Shown here: positions 7,535-15,510 of the stretch, in pieces
How the letters are laid out: every line of letters starts with the position of its first letter
Numbering within the stretch: position 1 is the stretch's first letter
Assembly: GCA_964502525.1 (NCBI GenBank)
Contig: CAZCXH010000045.1
Location: 1 to 31,664 of the forward strand
Direction of reading: 5' to 3'
Source: DATLYB01 sp964502525
GTDB taxonomy: Bacteria; Bacteroidota; Bacteroidia; Chitinophagales; CAIOSU01
Length of the DNA: 31,664 nucleotides
Program-made: the position numbers and the translations under genes
Notes under the pieces: model-generated
Databases searched by the model: none
What the model saw: only the letters and a program-made list of their open reading frames with translations
Told to the model about the DNA's origin: nothing

Positions 7535-9126
7535 AACAATGTATTCTCAATGAAATTTTTCTTCTCCGGGTAATCCGTGGTGAAGTGAAGTCCGCGGCTC
7601 TCGTGGCGCATGGTTGAACTGCGCGTAATCAGGTAGCCGATTGTTATGAGGTTCCGCAGTTCGCATAGCTGAGGAGATAGTATGGTGGTGTTATAGAGAT
7701 CTTCCGTTTCCTTATACAAAATCTCCACCCTGTCCGCAGCGCGTTTCAGGCGTGTGTCTGAGCGCACGATGCCGACATAGTAGCTCATAATGTCCTGAAG
7801 TTCCTTGCGGCTTTGCGTGATGAGCACCATTTCTCTGGGATCGGTGGTGCCCTCCGCGTTCCAGTCGGGAATATTTTCCATCAACGAAGCGCGCTCGATT
7901 TCTTCTGATGAATCCAAATAAATCCTGTGAGAAAAAACCAACGCTTCGAGCAAAGAATTTGATGCCAGGCGGTTGGCGCCATGAAGCCCCGAACTGGAAC
8001 ATTCCCCGCAGGCGTAAATATTTTTGATGGACGTCCTGCCATAGTGGTCAATCTTGATTCCCCCGCACGAGTAATGCGCGGCTGGCACTACGGGTATCAT
8101 ATCTTTGGAGGGATTGATTCCAATGCTGAGGCATTTCTGGTTGATGTTGGGAAATTTTTCCGAGAAGTCATTCAGTTGCCGCACATCAAGATACACATGG
8201 TCTTCACCGCTTATTTTCATCTCGCTGTCAATGGCCCGCGCAACAATATCCCTCGGTGCGAGTGATTTGCGCCCGTCATACTTGTGCATGAACTCCTTGC
8301 CTTCGCTGGTTTTCAGAATGCCACCGTGCCCGCGCGCTGCTTCCGTCACAAGGAACGAGGGAGACTCCGCAGGATTATACAAAGCGGTGGGATGAAACTG
8401 AATGAACTCCATGTTTTCAATCCTGCCCTTGGCGCGATAGACCATCGCTATGCCATCTCCCGTGGCAATGAGCGGGTTGGTGGTGTTCTTGTAAACTTGT
8501 CCAACGCCTCCCGTTGCAAGCAAGGTGAGGCGCGATAAAATTTTCTCGATGCGGTTGGTGCGGGTATTCAATACATACACTCCATAGCAGGTGATGCCGG
8601 GTGTCACCCTCGTCACGAGATGCCCGAAGTGATGCTGCGTGATAATGTCAATCACGAAATGGTGCGTGTCAATCTCAATATTTTTTGCGGCATGAACCTT
8701 TTGAAGCAGCGCCCGCTCAATTTCCTTTCCCGTCACATCTTTATGATGCAACACCCTGTGTGCAGTATGCCCTCCTTCTTTCCCCAGATCATAACCGCCA
8801 GCTTCGTTTTGGTCGAAACGCGTTCCCCACCCGATGATTTCCTTAATTCGTTCCGGAGCCTCTTTCACGCAAAACTCCACCACCTCGCGGTTGCACAACC
8901 CATCGCCCGCATCCAAAGTGTCTGCAATATGTTTCTGAAAGCTGTCCTTCTCAAAATCCACCACAGCGGCAATTCCACCTTGAGCGTATTTGGTGTTGGT
9001 TTCATCCTCGTTATCTTTGGTGAGGATGAGGACTTTTTTATCCGGGAAGCGGTTGGCGATCTTCAGCGCATAGCTTAGCCCGGCAATGCCCGAACCGATA
9101 ACAAGAAAGTCAACCCTGGTTTCCAT
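7531..9126 (-). CDS. nadB: L-aspartate oxidase
   Basis: FAD enzyme of 531 residues that oxidises L-aspartate to iminoaspartate, the first step of de novo NAD synthesis. It has the dinucleotide motif VIGSGIAGLSYALK near residue 10, NTKYAQGGIAAV near 45, the active-site region HTAHRVLHHKDVTG, MEFIQFHPTALY, the SLAPRDIVARAI stretch, PAAHYSCGGIKID, and the late FAD-binding GANRLASNSLLEALVF. ATG at 9126 places the Rossmann strand at residue 5; a TTG 12 codons upstream would add a family-foreign extension. nadA and nadC are absent here. The gene instead heads an overlapping run with an outer-membrane protein, apbE, DUF4266 and DUF3570. This unexpected coupling links an FAD enzyme to an FAD-consuming transferase. 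Confidence 0.95.
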   Translation of the reverse strand: METRVDFLVIGSGIAGLSYALKIANRFPDKKVLILTKDNEDETNTKYAQGGIAAVVDFEKDSFQKHIADTLDAGDGLCNREVVEFCVKEAPERIKEIIGWGTRFDQNEAGGYDLGKEGGHTAHRVLHHKDVTGKEIERALLQKVHAAKNIEIDTHHFVIDIITQHHFGHLVTRVTPGITCYGVYVLNTRTNRIEKILSRLTLLATGGVGQVYKNTTNPLIATGDGIAMVYRAKGRIENMEFIQFHPTALYNPAESPSFLVTEAARGHGGILKTSEGKEFMHKYDGRKSLAPRDIVARAIDSEMKISGEDHVYLDVRQLNDFSEKFPNINQKCLSIGINPSKDMIPVVPAAHYSCGGIKIDHYGRTSIKNIYACGECSSSGLHGANRLASNSLLEALVFSHRIYLDSSEEIERASLMENIPDWNAEGTTDPREMVLITQSRKELQDIMSYYVGIVRSDTRLKRAADRVEILYKETEDLYNTTILSPQLCELRNLITIGYLITRSSTMRHESRGLHFTTDYPEKKNFIENTLL

Positions 9127-9134
9127 TAGCTTTG
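9127..9134 (+). promoter_or_regulatory. Possible -7 element for the acylphosphatase gene
   Basis: TAGCTTTG matches TAnnTTTG exactly and lies 27 bases before the TTG start. It sits in the 35-base gap between the divergent nadB and acylphosphatase starts. No clear TTG is found at the -33 distance. Confidence 0.3.
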
Positions 9135-9161
9135 GCTGCAGAAAGAAGGCGAAAATAAGCA

Positions 9162-9437
9162 TTGGCTAAGGCACATTATAACATTAAAGTCACCGGCAGG
9201 GTGCAGGGTGTTTGGTTCCGTGATTCAACCCGCAGAAAGGCGATTGAACTTGAAATTGCCGGTTTCGTGCGCAATGAACCGGATGGTGCGGTTTTCATCG
9301 AGGCGGAAGGCAGCCCGGAATCTTTGAATAAACTAATAGAATGGTGTTGGGAAGGTCCTCCGAATGCAAAAGTCGAGGATGTTGCAACGGTGCAATCATC
9401 ACTAAAAAATTATGAAGGATTTGAAATCAGACGATGA
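9162..9437 (+). CDS. acyP: Acylphosphatase
   Basis: A 91-residue protein, the normal size of the family, which hydrolyses carboxyl-phosphate bonds such as acetyl phosphate. Signature 1 is GRVQGVWFRDSTRRKA, with the catalytic Arg in WFR; signature 2 is GFVRNEPDGAVFIEAEG, with the catalytic Asn in VRN. The ferredoxin-like fold ends YEGFEIRR. The start is TTG at 9162: an in-frame TAA lies two codons upstream and no ATG is available. It is divergent from nadB and convergent with the DUF3109 gene, with only one base between the two stop codons. Confidence 0.93.
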   Translation: MAKAHYNIKVTGRVQGVWFRDSTRRKAIELEIAGFVRNEPDGAVFIEAEGSPESLNKLIEWCWEGPPNAKVEDVATVQSSLKNYEGFEIRR

Positions 9438-9438
9438 C

Positions 9439-10005
9439 TCACTTCATTTTTTCGGCAGCGCCTTCAAGCGCCCTATAGAAGTCTTCTCCGAACTTTCGCA
9501 CAAGCGCATCTTTTACGAATTTGTACAGCGGCACTTTAAGGTTTTTTCCCATTTTGCACGCAGGATCACATATCTCCCACTCTTCGTAATTCACATGCGT
9601 CCTGTTAACGCGGCTTCCCGTAATGCGAACGGGATAAAGATGACATGAAACAGGTTTGATGAAATCTGTTTTCCCCTCTTCAAATGCTTTTTGAATCCCG
9701 CATTGGGCAACACCGCCTTCATAGCGGATGTATGCGCAGGCGCCATCATTCATCAGGGGAGTTTTGCAAATGCCTTTGATATCCTTTGTAAAAAAACCTT
9801 TCTCTTCTATAGTTCGCCTCCCTTCCTCGGTGAGATAATTCTTCACTGACGGATAAATCTGTTTCAGCACCCCAGTTTCGTCCGCTTCCAATGGCGCGCC
9901 ATTTTCACCCTCAATGCAGCATGCGCCCTTGCATGCTGCAAGGTCGCAAACAAAATGCTGCTGAACGATTGAATCGCTGATGAGGATATTGTCAATTGCG
10001 ATCAT
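9439..10005 (-). CDS. DUF3109 family cysteine-rich protein (YkgJ-like)
   Basis: A 188-residue cytoplasmic protein with a conserved Cys pattern: FVCDLAACKGACCIEG near residues 18-32, then GICKTPLMNDGACAY, QCGIQKAFEEG, PVSCHLYPVRI and CDPACKMGKN. The Cys spacing is that of the DUF3109/YkgJ group, thought to bind zinc or an iron-sulfur cluster; no reaction is established. Length and motifs agree with the family. ATG at 10005 gives the usual MIAIDNILISD opening. It stands alone on the minus strand, ending one base from the acylphosphatase stop. Its leader contains weak GTTT/AAAC word repeats. Confidence 0.88.
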   Translation of the reverse strand: MIAIDNILISDSIVQQHFVCDLAACKGACCIEGENGAPLEADETGVLKQIYPSVKNYLTEEGRRTIEEKGFFTKDIKGICKTPLMNDGACAYIRYEGGVAQCGIQKAFEEGKTDFIKPVSCHLYPVRITGSRVNRTHVNYEEWEICDPACKMGKNLKVPLYKFVKDALVRKFGEDFYRALEGAAEKMK

Positions 10006-10035
10006 CTTATTTTTGGCAGTGCGATTAATGAGAAA

Positions 10036-10090
10036 GTTTGCAGTTTACAGTTTTCGCTGAGAAAAAACGAACTTCAAACTAACTTTAAAC
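10036..10090. repeat. Weak GTTT-word inverted repeat between divergent genes
   Basis: The left stretch (10036-10056) repeats gtttgcagtttacag, and the right stretch (10068-10090) carries cgaac, aaact and aaac words in inverted order. Pairing is imperfect and interrupted. It resembles a decayed member of the word-palindrome elements seen elsewhere in the window. Confidence 0.35.
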
Positions 10091-10110
10091 ATTTGACTTT
10101 GGAAATTAAC

Positions 10111-10800
10111 ATGAGAGCAGTCTTGGTGCTTGCGATAATGCTCTTTGCGGGTTTTGCACACGCGCAATATGATTATGACGATGATTATAAGCAGAAGAAG
10201 ACGAAGACGCCAAAAAACACCGAAGAAACAGAAGATGCTGACGACATTGAACCCGCCAAAGTCAGGCGTGGCAATGACGGGAAGGGATTCGAGTTCAACA
10301 AGATGTCGGTAGGCGGTATTTTCAACTTCAGCTATGGCGCTGGTTATTTTGACGGCTATTATGAATATTCCAACATTCTTTACCTTGAGATTTCTCCCAT
10401 CGTCACCTATCAGTTGATTGAGAAACGCCTGGACATTGGCGCTGGCGTCATCTATCAGTTTCAGAAATTCGATGTTGAGGCGCTGAACTTTGCATCTCAG
10501 GAGTATAAGTACCACACTTATGGCGGGAGAATTTTTCCGCGCGTATATATCTGGCAAGGCTTATTTGCGCAACTTGAATACGTGGTGCAAAACGGTGATG
10601 TTACCGTCTTTGATCCCAATAACGGCACTTACCGCGATACGCGCATGACGTTTCACAATGCTTTTGCCGGTGGCGGCTACTCCTTCCCGCTGGGCGGAGC
10701 GGGTTATTTTGCCCTGCTGGTTTACATCAACCTCAACACCAACCTGCTCTACCCTGAGCGCAGACCATTCTTCAGCTTCGGGTTTGGAATAGGGCTGTGA
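10111..10800 (+). CDS. Predicted outer-membrane beta-barrel protein
   Basis: A 229-residue protein. ATG at 10111 starts a clean signal peptide, MRAVLVLAIMLFAGFAHAQ, with cleavage after AHA or AHAQ. Next comes a highly charged low-complexity stretch (YDYDDDYKQKK, then Thr/Glu/Asp-rich to about residue 55), then a compact barrel-like region from MSVGGIFNFSYGAG to the C-terminal FFSFGFGIGL. A TTG six codons upstream is possible but would spoil the signal peptide. I do not recognise a named family. The gene converges with the CorC-type gene, the stops being 17 bases apart. Confidence 0.75.
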   Translation: MRAVLVLAIMLFAGFAHAQYDYDDDYKQKKTKTPKNTEETEDADDIEPAKVRRGNDGKGFEFNKMSVGGIFNFSYGAGYFDGYYEYSNILYLEISPIVTYQLIEKRLDIGAGVIYQFQKFDVEALNFASQEYKYHTYGGRIFPRVYIWQGLFAQLEYVVQNGDVTVFDPNNGTYRDTRMTFHNAFAGGGYSFPLGGAGYFALLVYINLNTNLLYPERRPFFSFGFGIGL

Positions 10801-10817
10801 GAGATATGACCGGGTAG

Positions 10818-12083
10818 TTATGCGTCAGGGTTGGCAGGCAGCATCTTCAGCCTCACGCTTTCGATGCGCGTTTCGCTCGCGCTCAGTACGCGGAATTTAA
10901 AATTGTCAATGGTGATCTCTTCTCCTTTCAATGGGATGTTCTCGTTCCATGAAAGAATGAACCCGGCAAGCGTCTTGTAATCGCCTTCGGGAAAATTGAG
11001 GCGGTATTTTTCGTTGAGGTAGTCCAGTTCCAGCCTTCCGGAGAAGATGAACTCGTCTTCAAACATCTGTTTTTCGAGGAACTCTTCGGTGTCGTGTTCG
11101 TCCTTGATTTCACCGAAGATCTCTTCCAACACATCTTCCAGCGTTACGATGCCCGATGTTCCCCCGAACTCGTCAACCACCCAGCAAATGCTCTTATGGT
11201 CTTTCATGAAAAGGTTGAGGATGTCCTTGGCAAGCATGGTTTCGGGTATCACCTTTATCGGGAATATGATGCTGCGGATACTTTCGGGCTTTTTCAGCAA
11301 ATCGAAGTGGTGCACGTAGCCGAGGATGGAGTCAATCGTTTCGTCATAAATGATAATTCTCGACAGCCGCGTATCGCTGAATTTTTTCATTAGTTCCGCC
11401 ATGCCCTCGTTCACATCAAGCGCCTCAATTTCAGTGCGCGGAACCATGCACTCCTTCGCCCTCACCTCCCGCAGATCCAGCGCCCGCTCGAAGATGTCAG
11501 TGTTGATTTCCTTTTCCTCTTCCCTGCTTTTCACGAATTGATTGATGAACTGTCCGAGGTCAGCGTGCGAAAACACGAGCGGGTTGTCGGTGAAGTTGAT
11601 TCCGGAAAGCCTTATCAGCCCGTGGGCAATTGAAACAATAAACCATACAAGCGGGTACAGCGCATAGTAAATCACCAGCAGGGGAATGGCAAAAACCTGC
11701 AAAGCTTCGTTAGGCTTGATGCGGACAAGCGCCTTCGGGAAAAATTCGCCAAAAATCAGGATTACGATGGTTGACGCGATGGTTTGAATCAGCATGACTG
11801 TGAATCCATTGTTCACCGCTGGTGGCAGGGCAAGGCTGATGGATGGTTCGAGCATCCTCGCCATCATGATGCTGAAGATGATGAGTACGATGTTGTTGCC
11901 GATGAGGGTGGTACCGAGAAAAAACGAGGGTGACGTGGTGGGAATTGCAAGCAGCTTGCCGATGAGCGAGCCTTGCTTTTTCAGCAGTTCGAGCTTGAGC
12001 TTGTTGGCGGTGATGTAAGCAATCTCAATCCCCGAAAAAAAAGCGGAGAACAAAACGGTGATGATGATGACATAAATTTCCAT
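10818..12083 (-). CDS. CorC/HlyC family membrane protein (CNNM, two CBS and transporter-associated domains)
   Basis: A 421-residue inner-membrane protein. The N-terminal CNNM/DUF21 part (about residues 1-185) has membrane segments such as IYVIIITVLFSAFFSGIE, VMLIQTIASTIVILIFGEFFPKAL and LLVIYYALYPLVWFIVSI. Two CBS domains follow: CMVPRTEIEALDV through SILGYVHHFDLL, and ICWVVDEFGGTSGIVTLEDVLEEIFGE. The C-terminal CorC_HlyC domain begins near FIFSGRLELDYLN. The family is linked to Mg2+/Co2+ efflux; the gliding-related GldE of Bacteroidota is a close relative and cannot be excluded. It follows lptC after 76 bases, the conserved coaX-barrel-lptC-CorC order of this phylum. Confidence 0.9.
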   Translation of the reverse strand: MEIYVIIITVLFSAFFSGIEIAYITANKLKLELLKKQGSLIGKLLAIPTTSPSFFLGTTLIGNNIVLIIFSIMMARMLEPSISLALPPAVNNGFTVMLIQTIASTIVILIFGEFFPKALVRIKPNEALQVFAIPLLVIYYALYPLVWFIVSIAHGLIRLSGINFTDNPLVFSHADLGQFINQFVKSREEEKEINTDIFERALDLREVRAKECMVPRTEIEALDVNEGMAELMKKFSDTRLSRIIIYDETIDSILGYVHHFDLLKKPESIRSIIFPIKVIPETMLAKDILNLFMKDHKSICWVVDEFGGTSGIVTLEDVLEEIFGEIKDEHDTEEFLEKQMFEDEFIFSGRLELDYLNEKYRLNFPEGDYKTLAGFILSWNENIPLKGEEITIDNFKFRVLSASETRIESVRLKMLPANPDA

Positions 12084-12159
12084 TTGGAGAAAATGCCTTT
12101 CAGGACAGCGTCAGATAGAATAAAGGGCAGTTCTAAAATTACATAAAATCAGGGATGCG

Positions 12160-12720
12160 TCAGAGGCTTGTGTTTCCTTCTTTTACCTGCACGGTTCCCG
12201 ATATGTTTTTGATGATATATTCAGAAAAATCCTGTTTGGCTTCGAAGCCCGTGCCGTAAATGATTTCATCCGCTGTAGTAATGCGCACAAACTTGTCGGA
12301 ATATATCTTCTGATCTTTTCTTTTCCATACAAGCTCCTCGGTATCCAACCGCTCCCCTTTAATGTTGACGATCACCACGTTGTCGCGCACCATCATCTCT
12401 TCCTTTTGGCGATAATAGATCCCGTAGTTGGCGGTGAGTTGGCTGGTGGTGTCGAGGGCATCGTTAAAGAAATCAAGCTTCACGCCTTTGGTAAACTCCA
12501 TGTAAGGCTCATCAGCCTGGTAGGTGGTCAGTTGCTTTGCAATGATCACAGCTTTCAGGTTGCCCTGCTCGCTGTAATGAATCTCCACGTCTTCGCCTTT
12601 TTCAATTATAATATTCCCACCGGTGGAAATCTCCTTAACCTTTTCAATGTCAGGAGCGCAGGAGCTAAAAAGCAAAGAGCAAAAAGCAAAAAACAAAATG
12701 CAAGAGAGCATCCATTCCAT
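12160..12720 (-). CDS. lptC: LPS export periplasmic protein LptC, lipoprotein form
   Basis: With ATG at 12720 the product is 186 residues. The signal peptide ILFFAFCSLLFSSC ends in a lipobox (Cys at about residue 21). The mature part has the OstA/LptC beta-jellyroll look: GNLKAVIIAKQLTTYQADEPYMEF, LTANYGIYYRQKEEMMVRDNVVIVN, GERLDTEELVWKRKDQKIYSD, and the end IIKNISGTVQVKEG. LptC links the LptB2FG extractor to the LptA-type bridge. Context supports the call (coaX, barrel, CorC). ATG at 12711 is an alternative start, and a frame opening at 12792 would overlap the previous gene by 35 bases and is unlikely. Both ATGs lie in the loop of the hairpin at 12671-12746, and one arm of that hairpin encodes the hydrophobic core of the signal peptide. 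Confidence 0.87.
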   Translation of the reverse strand: MEWMLSCILFFAFCSLLFSSCAPDIEKVKEISTGGNIIIEKGEDVEIHYSEQGNLKAVIIAKQLTTYQADEPYMEFTKGVKLDFFNDALDTTSQLTANYGIYYRQKEEMMVRDNVVIVNIKGERLDTEELVWKRKDQKIYSDKFVRITTADEIIYGTGFEAKQDFSEYIIKNISGTVQVKEGNTSL

Positions 12721-12746
12721 TTGCCCCCTGCCCCTTGCCCTTTGCT
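12671..12746 (-). repeat. Word-palindrome element C (GCAAAGG words) enclosing the lptC start
   Basis: On the minus-strand RNA, the arm 12746-12720 (A then GCAAAGGGCAAGG...) pairs with the arm 12697-12671 (TTTGTTTTTTGC...) at 27 consecutive positions, nine of them G-U. The complementary DNA strand would have A-C mismatches at those nine positions, so the fold is complete only in the lptC sense. The loop (12698-12719) holds both candidate ATGs and an inner ATGC/GCAT pair. It shares the 11-mer ttgccctttgc (12735-12745) with element D at 27181-27191. Confidence 0.85.
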
Positions 12747-12757
12747 GCCTGGCCTCG

Positions 12758-14056
12758 CTAATCATACTTCGGCTTAATGAACCATTTATCATTGAGCGTA
12801 AGCCCGATGTAGCCCCGGAAGAAAGTTTCGCTTACAAGTCCTTTGCTGGTGGTGCCCTTGTTGCCGACCTCAAAGGAGAAATTCATGCGTGAGAACATGG
12901 TTTTAATCGGAATATCCATGCCGAAGGTGACCCCATATTCCATGATGCGCTGGTTGTCAACTTTCAAGTAGCCGTTGTTGTAAAAAGCGCCCAGCCTGTA
13001 AGTGCTGATTTTGAAAAGGCTCTTTGCCTTGATATTCGGGCGGAACTCACCCCCGATTCGGGCTTCGATGGAATTTTCCAGCGTTGCCTCATCGGAAAAC
13101 ATCTCCACATCTTCCCAAAGCGAATATTTCAGGTCAAACCCCGCCATCCATTTGTTGGCGTTGCCGATGGTGGCCCCCAATCCCACGTCAACAGGAATCT
13201 TGATTTTATCGTTATCCCTGGAATTTTCATAAATCGTATCTATTGTAGCGGAGCCGTTGCCGGAAACAACAAACCTATCCCATTTCAGGTACTCGCTCGA
13301 ACCCACCGACACCGGCAATACGCAAAAGGCGCCAATGACCACCGACAGGCTGTCATTAATTCTCCGTTTGTACTGGATCCCGGGATGGATGGCAAGGTTG
13401 TTTAACCGGGAGTCCGAAACAATCCTTGTGCTGTAGAATCCCTGCCGCTGGAACCGGAGGGTGTCGCTCCTTGCGAGGTCCCCGAAAACATACATCACAT
13501 TCAGCCCCAATGAGAAGGTATTGTTGGCGGTATCGCCTTTAGGATAGCGATAAGCCGCACCGGCATAAAGCTGGTATGTTCTGCCGTTGCCCTCATAAAC
13601 CCGGAGGACATCAACCGGCACTGTGTCCCCATCTGGAATGAAACTGTAGCTTGATTTGAAGTTGTAATTCATCTCGCTGTAGGGAACAATTCCCGCGCTT
13701 ACGCCCACCTTGTGTCCTGCTGGGAAACCCAGCGCCAGGTGGTCGAAAAAGCCGTCACCCGCCCGGTATGACGCGCCTGTTTGCCCGTCAGTGATATTTT
13801 TTGTTGAGAATTTAAAACCGGTTTCGAGGGTTGTCAATGCAAGATTGGAATAGGATGCGGGGTTATTGAAATTGATATGCAGCGGGTCGCGATAGCCGGC
13901 AGCCAGCCTGCCCATGCCTTTTGGCGCGGAAAAGGATGAAGACACTGGCTCCCCCAGCGCAAAGCGCGAATATGGCGAATACTCCTGCGAGAAAAGGGCG
14001 CATGACAGGGCAATCATCGGAAGCAGCAGTTGCAACCGCTTACCGTAGGGCAACAT
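12758..14056 (-). CDS. FadL/OmpP1-like outer-membrane protein of the coaX-lptC cluster
   Basis: A 432-residue protein. The signal peptide includes LLLPMIALSCALFSQ, and the mature part begins EYSPYSRFALGE. The sequence from there to the end (FRGYIGLTLNDKWFIKPKYD) alternates barrel-like strands, with GMGRLAAGYRDPLHINFNNPASYSNLAL resembling the N-terminal plug of FadL-type transporters. The ligand is unknown. In Bacteroidota a barrel of this type is regularly found between coaX and lptC, so a role in envelope assembly is a reasonable inference. Its ATG overlaps the coaX stop by 17 bases, implying coupled translation. The last 35 bases could overlap an extended lptC frame, which I reject. Confidence 0.8.
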   Translation of the reverse strand: MLPYGKRLQLLLPMIALSCALFSQEYSPYSRFALGEPVSSSFSAPKGMGRLAAGYRDPLHINFNNPASYSNLALTTLETGFKFSTKNITDGQTGASYRAGDGFFDHLALGFPAGHKVGVSAGIVPYSEMNYNFKSSYSFIPDGDTVPVDVLRVYEGNGRTYQLYAGAAYRYPKGDTANNTFSLGLNVMYVFGDLARSDTLRFQRQGFYSTRIVSDSRLNNLAIHPGIQYKRRINDSLSVVIGAFCVLPVSVGSSEYLKWDRFVVSGNGSATIDTIYENSRDNDKIKIPVDVGLGATIGNANKWMAGFDLKYSLWEDVEMFSDEATLENSIEARIGGEFRPNIKAKSLFKISTYRLGAFYNNGYLKVDNQRIMEYGVTFGMDIPIKTMFSRMNFSFEVGNKGTTSKGLVSETFFRGYIGLTLNDKWFIKPKYD

Positions 14057-14768
14057 TATGCTGAAGAATTTTATTAAGTCCGATGAGCACCAAATTGGGA
14101 ATTACAAATATCTTACTTTTCAAAGTAGTTTCAAAGAAGGCGGCATCACCGCCCGTCATCAGGACACGCAGGTTGCCGTGCTCTTTTGAATATTCACCGA
14201 TAATGCCGTCCAGTTCCATGCGCGTTCCGTTCATAACGCCACTCAGGATTGATTCTTTGGTACTCTTGCCGATAAGAAAGCCGATATGCTCCGCCTCAAT
14301 GAGCGGCAAATTGTCCGTATAAGCATTTAGCGCTTTGAAGCGCAGCCCGATGCCGGGTGAAATTCCACCTCCAAGATATTCTCCCGAACTGTTGATGAAC
14401 TCGCAAGTGATTGCTGTCCCGACATCCAGCACGAGCGTGTTTTCACCGGGATACAGGCTGTAAGCTCCCGCTGCTGCCGCGATGCGGTCCTTCCCGAGGG
14501 TGAGGGGCGTTTTGTAAAGATTTTTAATCGGCAGCGGTGTTTTGCTGTCGAGGATAATCAAATGGGATTTTTTTGAGATAAAATCATTCACCCCACCGTG
14601 GTATGATGAAACTGCGGAGAGAATGCAGTTTTTAACAGCATGCCTTCTGAAAAGATGGTCGAGCTGCTTTTCCTGAATGGCTTCTGCGGTAATGCTGGCA
14701 ACGGCCTTGTCTTTGTCAAAGACAGCAATCTTCGTCCGCGTGTTGCCTATATCAATTGCGAGATTCAT
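14040..14768 (-). CDS. coaX: Type III pantothenate kinase
   Basis: A 242-residue ASKHA-fold kinase that phosphorylates pantothenate with ATP, the first step of CoA synthesis; type III enzymes need a monovalent cation. Visible motifs are the phosphate-1 loop AIDIGNTRTKIAVFD at residues 4-18, the central LDVGTAITCEF with the catalytic Asp, GGGISPGIGLRFKAL, and the adenosine region LRVLMTGGDAAFFE. Length is typical. It overlaps the upstream oxidoreductase gene by 4 bases and the downstream barrel gene by 17, within the run that continues to lptC and CorC. Confidence 0.94.
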   Translation of the reverse strand: MNLAIDIGNTRTKIAVFDKDKAVASITAEAIQEKQLDHLFRRHAVKNCILSAVSSYHGGVNDFISKKSHLIILDSKTPLPIKNLYKTPLTLGKDRIAAAAGAYSLYPGENTLVLDVGTAITCEFINSSGEYLGGGISPGIGLRFKALNAYTDNLPLIEAEHIGFLIGKSTKESILSGVMNGTRMELDGIIGEYSKEHGNLRVLMTGGDAAFFETTLKSKIFVIPNLVLIGLNKILQHNVALR

Positions 14769-15442
14769 TTGTAGTTTTTATCATAAACCCGCTGAATCTC
14801 ATTTGATTCGTAAATAAAAACCCCTTCGCCATCTCTTTTCGCGCAGGCAACCATCGCAGCGGCCACCGCTTTTCCTTCAATAGCCTTGAATTTCCTGAGC
14901 GGTCCGATAAAAAGGGGCGATGCCATGTTGAATAAAACGGTTCCTGCTTTTTCTCCGGCTCTAACTTCCTTTCGTTCTCCAAGCAATAATGATGGACGGA
15001 AAATATGAACCGCCTCATATGGCAGGTTTCTGATGGCGGACTCCACTTCTCCTTTCACCCGGTTGTAAAAAATAAGCGATCTTTTATCAGCGCCCATTGC
15101 TGTCACCAGCAGGAACTGCGATGCTCCATTGGAGAGCGCGGTCTCTGCAATTTTTACCGGATATTCAAAATCAACTTTTTTAAAATTCGCCTGTGAACCT
15201 GATTTCTTAATAGTCGTCCCAAGGCAACAGTAAATGTCATCAGCTTTAATCAGGGATAGGCTCTTGTCCAGGCTGCTGAAGTTGCCAACGATTTGATGCA
15301 GCTTAGGATGTTTGAGCGGAATTTCTTTCCTGGCAATAATCGTTACGCAATCATAGGCATCATCCAGCAGCAGGATTTGAAGGCAGTGCCCTCCAACGAG
15401 GCCGGTGGCTCCAGCAAGCAGGGCGTTCCTCTTCTTCCGCAT
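14765..15442 (-). CDS. NAD(P)-binding oxidoreductase, HTATIP2-like atypical SDR
   Basis: A 225-residue protein with an N-terminal Rossmann motif LLAGATGLVGGH (residues 8-19), a second strand ending VTIIARK, DDIYCCLGTTIKKSGSQ, FLLVTAMGADKRSLIFYNRVKGEVE (with Tyr-x3-Lys), and IFRPSLLLGERKE. This is the pattern of the TIP30/HTATIP2 group of atypical SDRs common in Bacteroidota. The substrate is unknown. ATG at 15442 places the Rossmann strand at the usual distance. Its stop overlaps the coaX start by 4 bases, so it heads the coaX-barrel-lptC-CorC run, with a matching promoter just upstream. Confidence 0.88.
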   Translation of the reverse strand: MRKKRNALLAGATGLVGGHCLQILLLDDAYDCVTIIARKEIPLKHPKLHQIVGNFSSLDKSLSLIKADDIYCCLGTTIKKSGSQANFKKVDFEYPVKIAETALSNGASQFLLVTAMGADKRSLIFYNRVKGEVESAIRNLPYEAVHIFRPSLLLGERKEVRAGEKAGTVLFNMASPLFIGPLRKFKAIEGKAVAAAMVACAKRDGEGVFIYESNEIQRVYDKNYK

Positions 15443-15458
15443 TTCCGTGATTTTTTAA

Positions 15459-15487
15459 TTGATAACGAGGCGTATGTTCTAACTTCG
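15459..15487 (+). promoter_or_regulatory. Candidate promoter for the TauE-type permease
   Basis: TTG (15459-15461), 18 bases, then TAACTTCG (15480-15487), one base from TAnnTTTG. A start of transcription near 15494 would leave a leader of about 17 bases before the TTG start codon. Confidence 0.4.
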
Positions 15488-15493
15488 GACGGA

Positions 15494-15501
15494 CAAAATT
15501 A
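15494..15501 (-). promoter_or_regulatory. -7 element for the oxidoreductase-coaX-lptC run
   Basis: The minus strand reads TAATTTTG, a full match to TAnnTTTG, about 50 bases before the ATG at 15442. The -33 box is unclear. It lies between two divergent genes and overlaps the region just downstream of the plus-strand promoter. Confidence 0.45.
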
Positions 15502-15510
15502 CCAAAGTAG

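Noticed and set aside
9127..9162. NadB extended upstream to 9162
   Set aside because: The added residues (LIFAFFLQPKL) do not belong to the FAD-binding fold and the frame would run into the divergent acylphosphatase start.
12721..12792. Longer LptC starting at 12792
   Set aside because: It would overlap the upstream barrel gene by 35 bases and add a basic, repeat-encoded stretch before the signal peptide.
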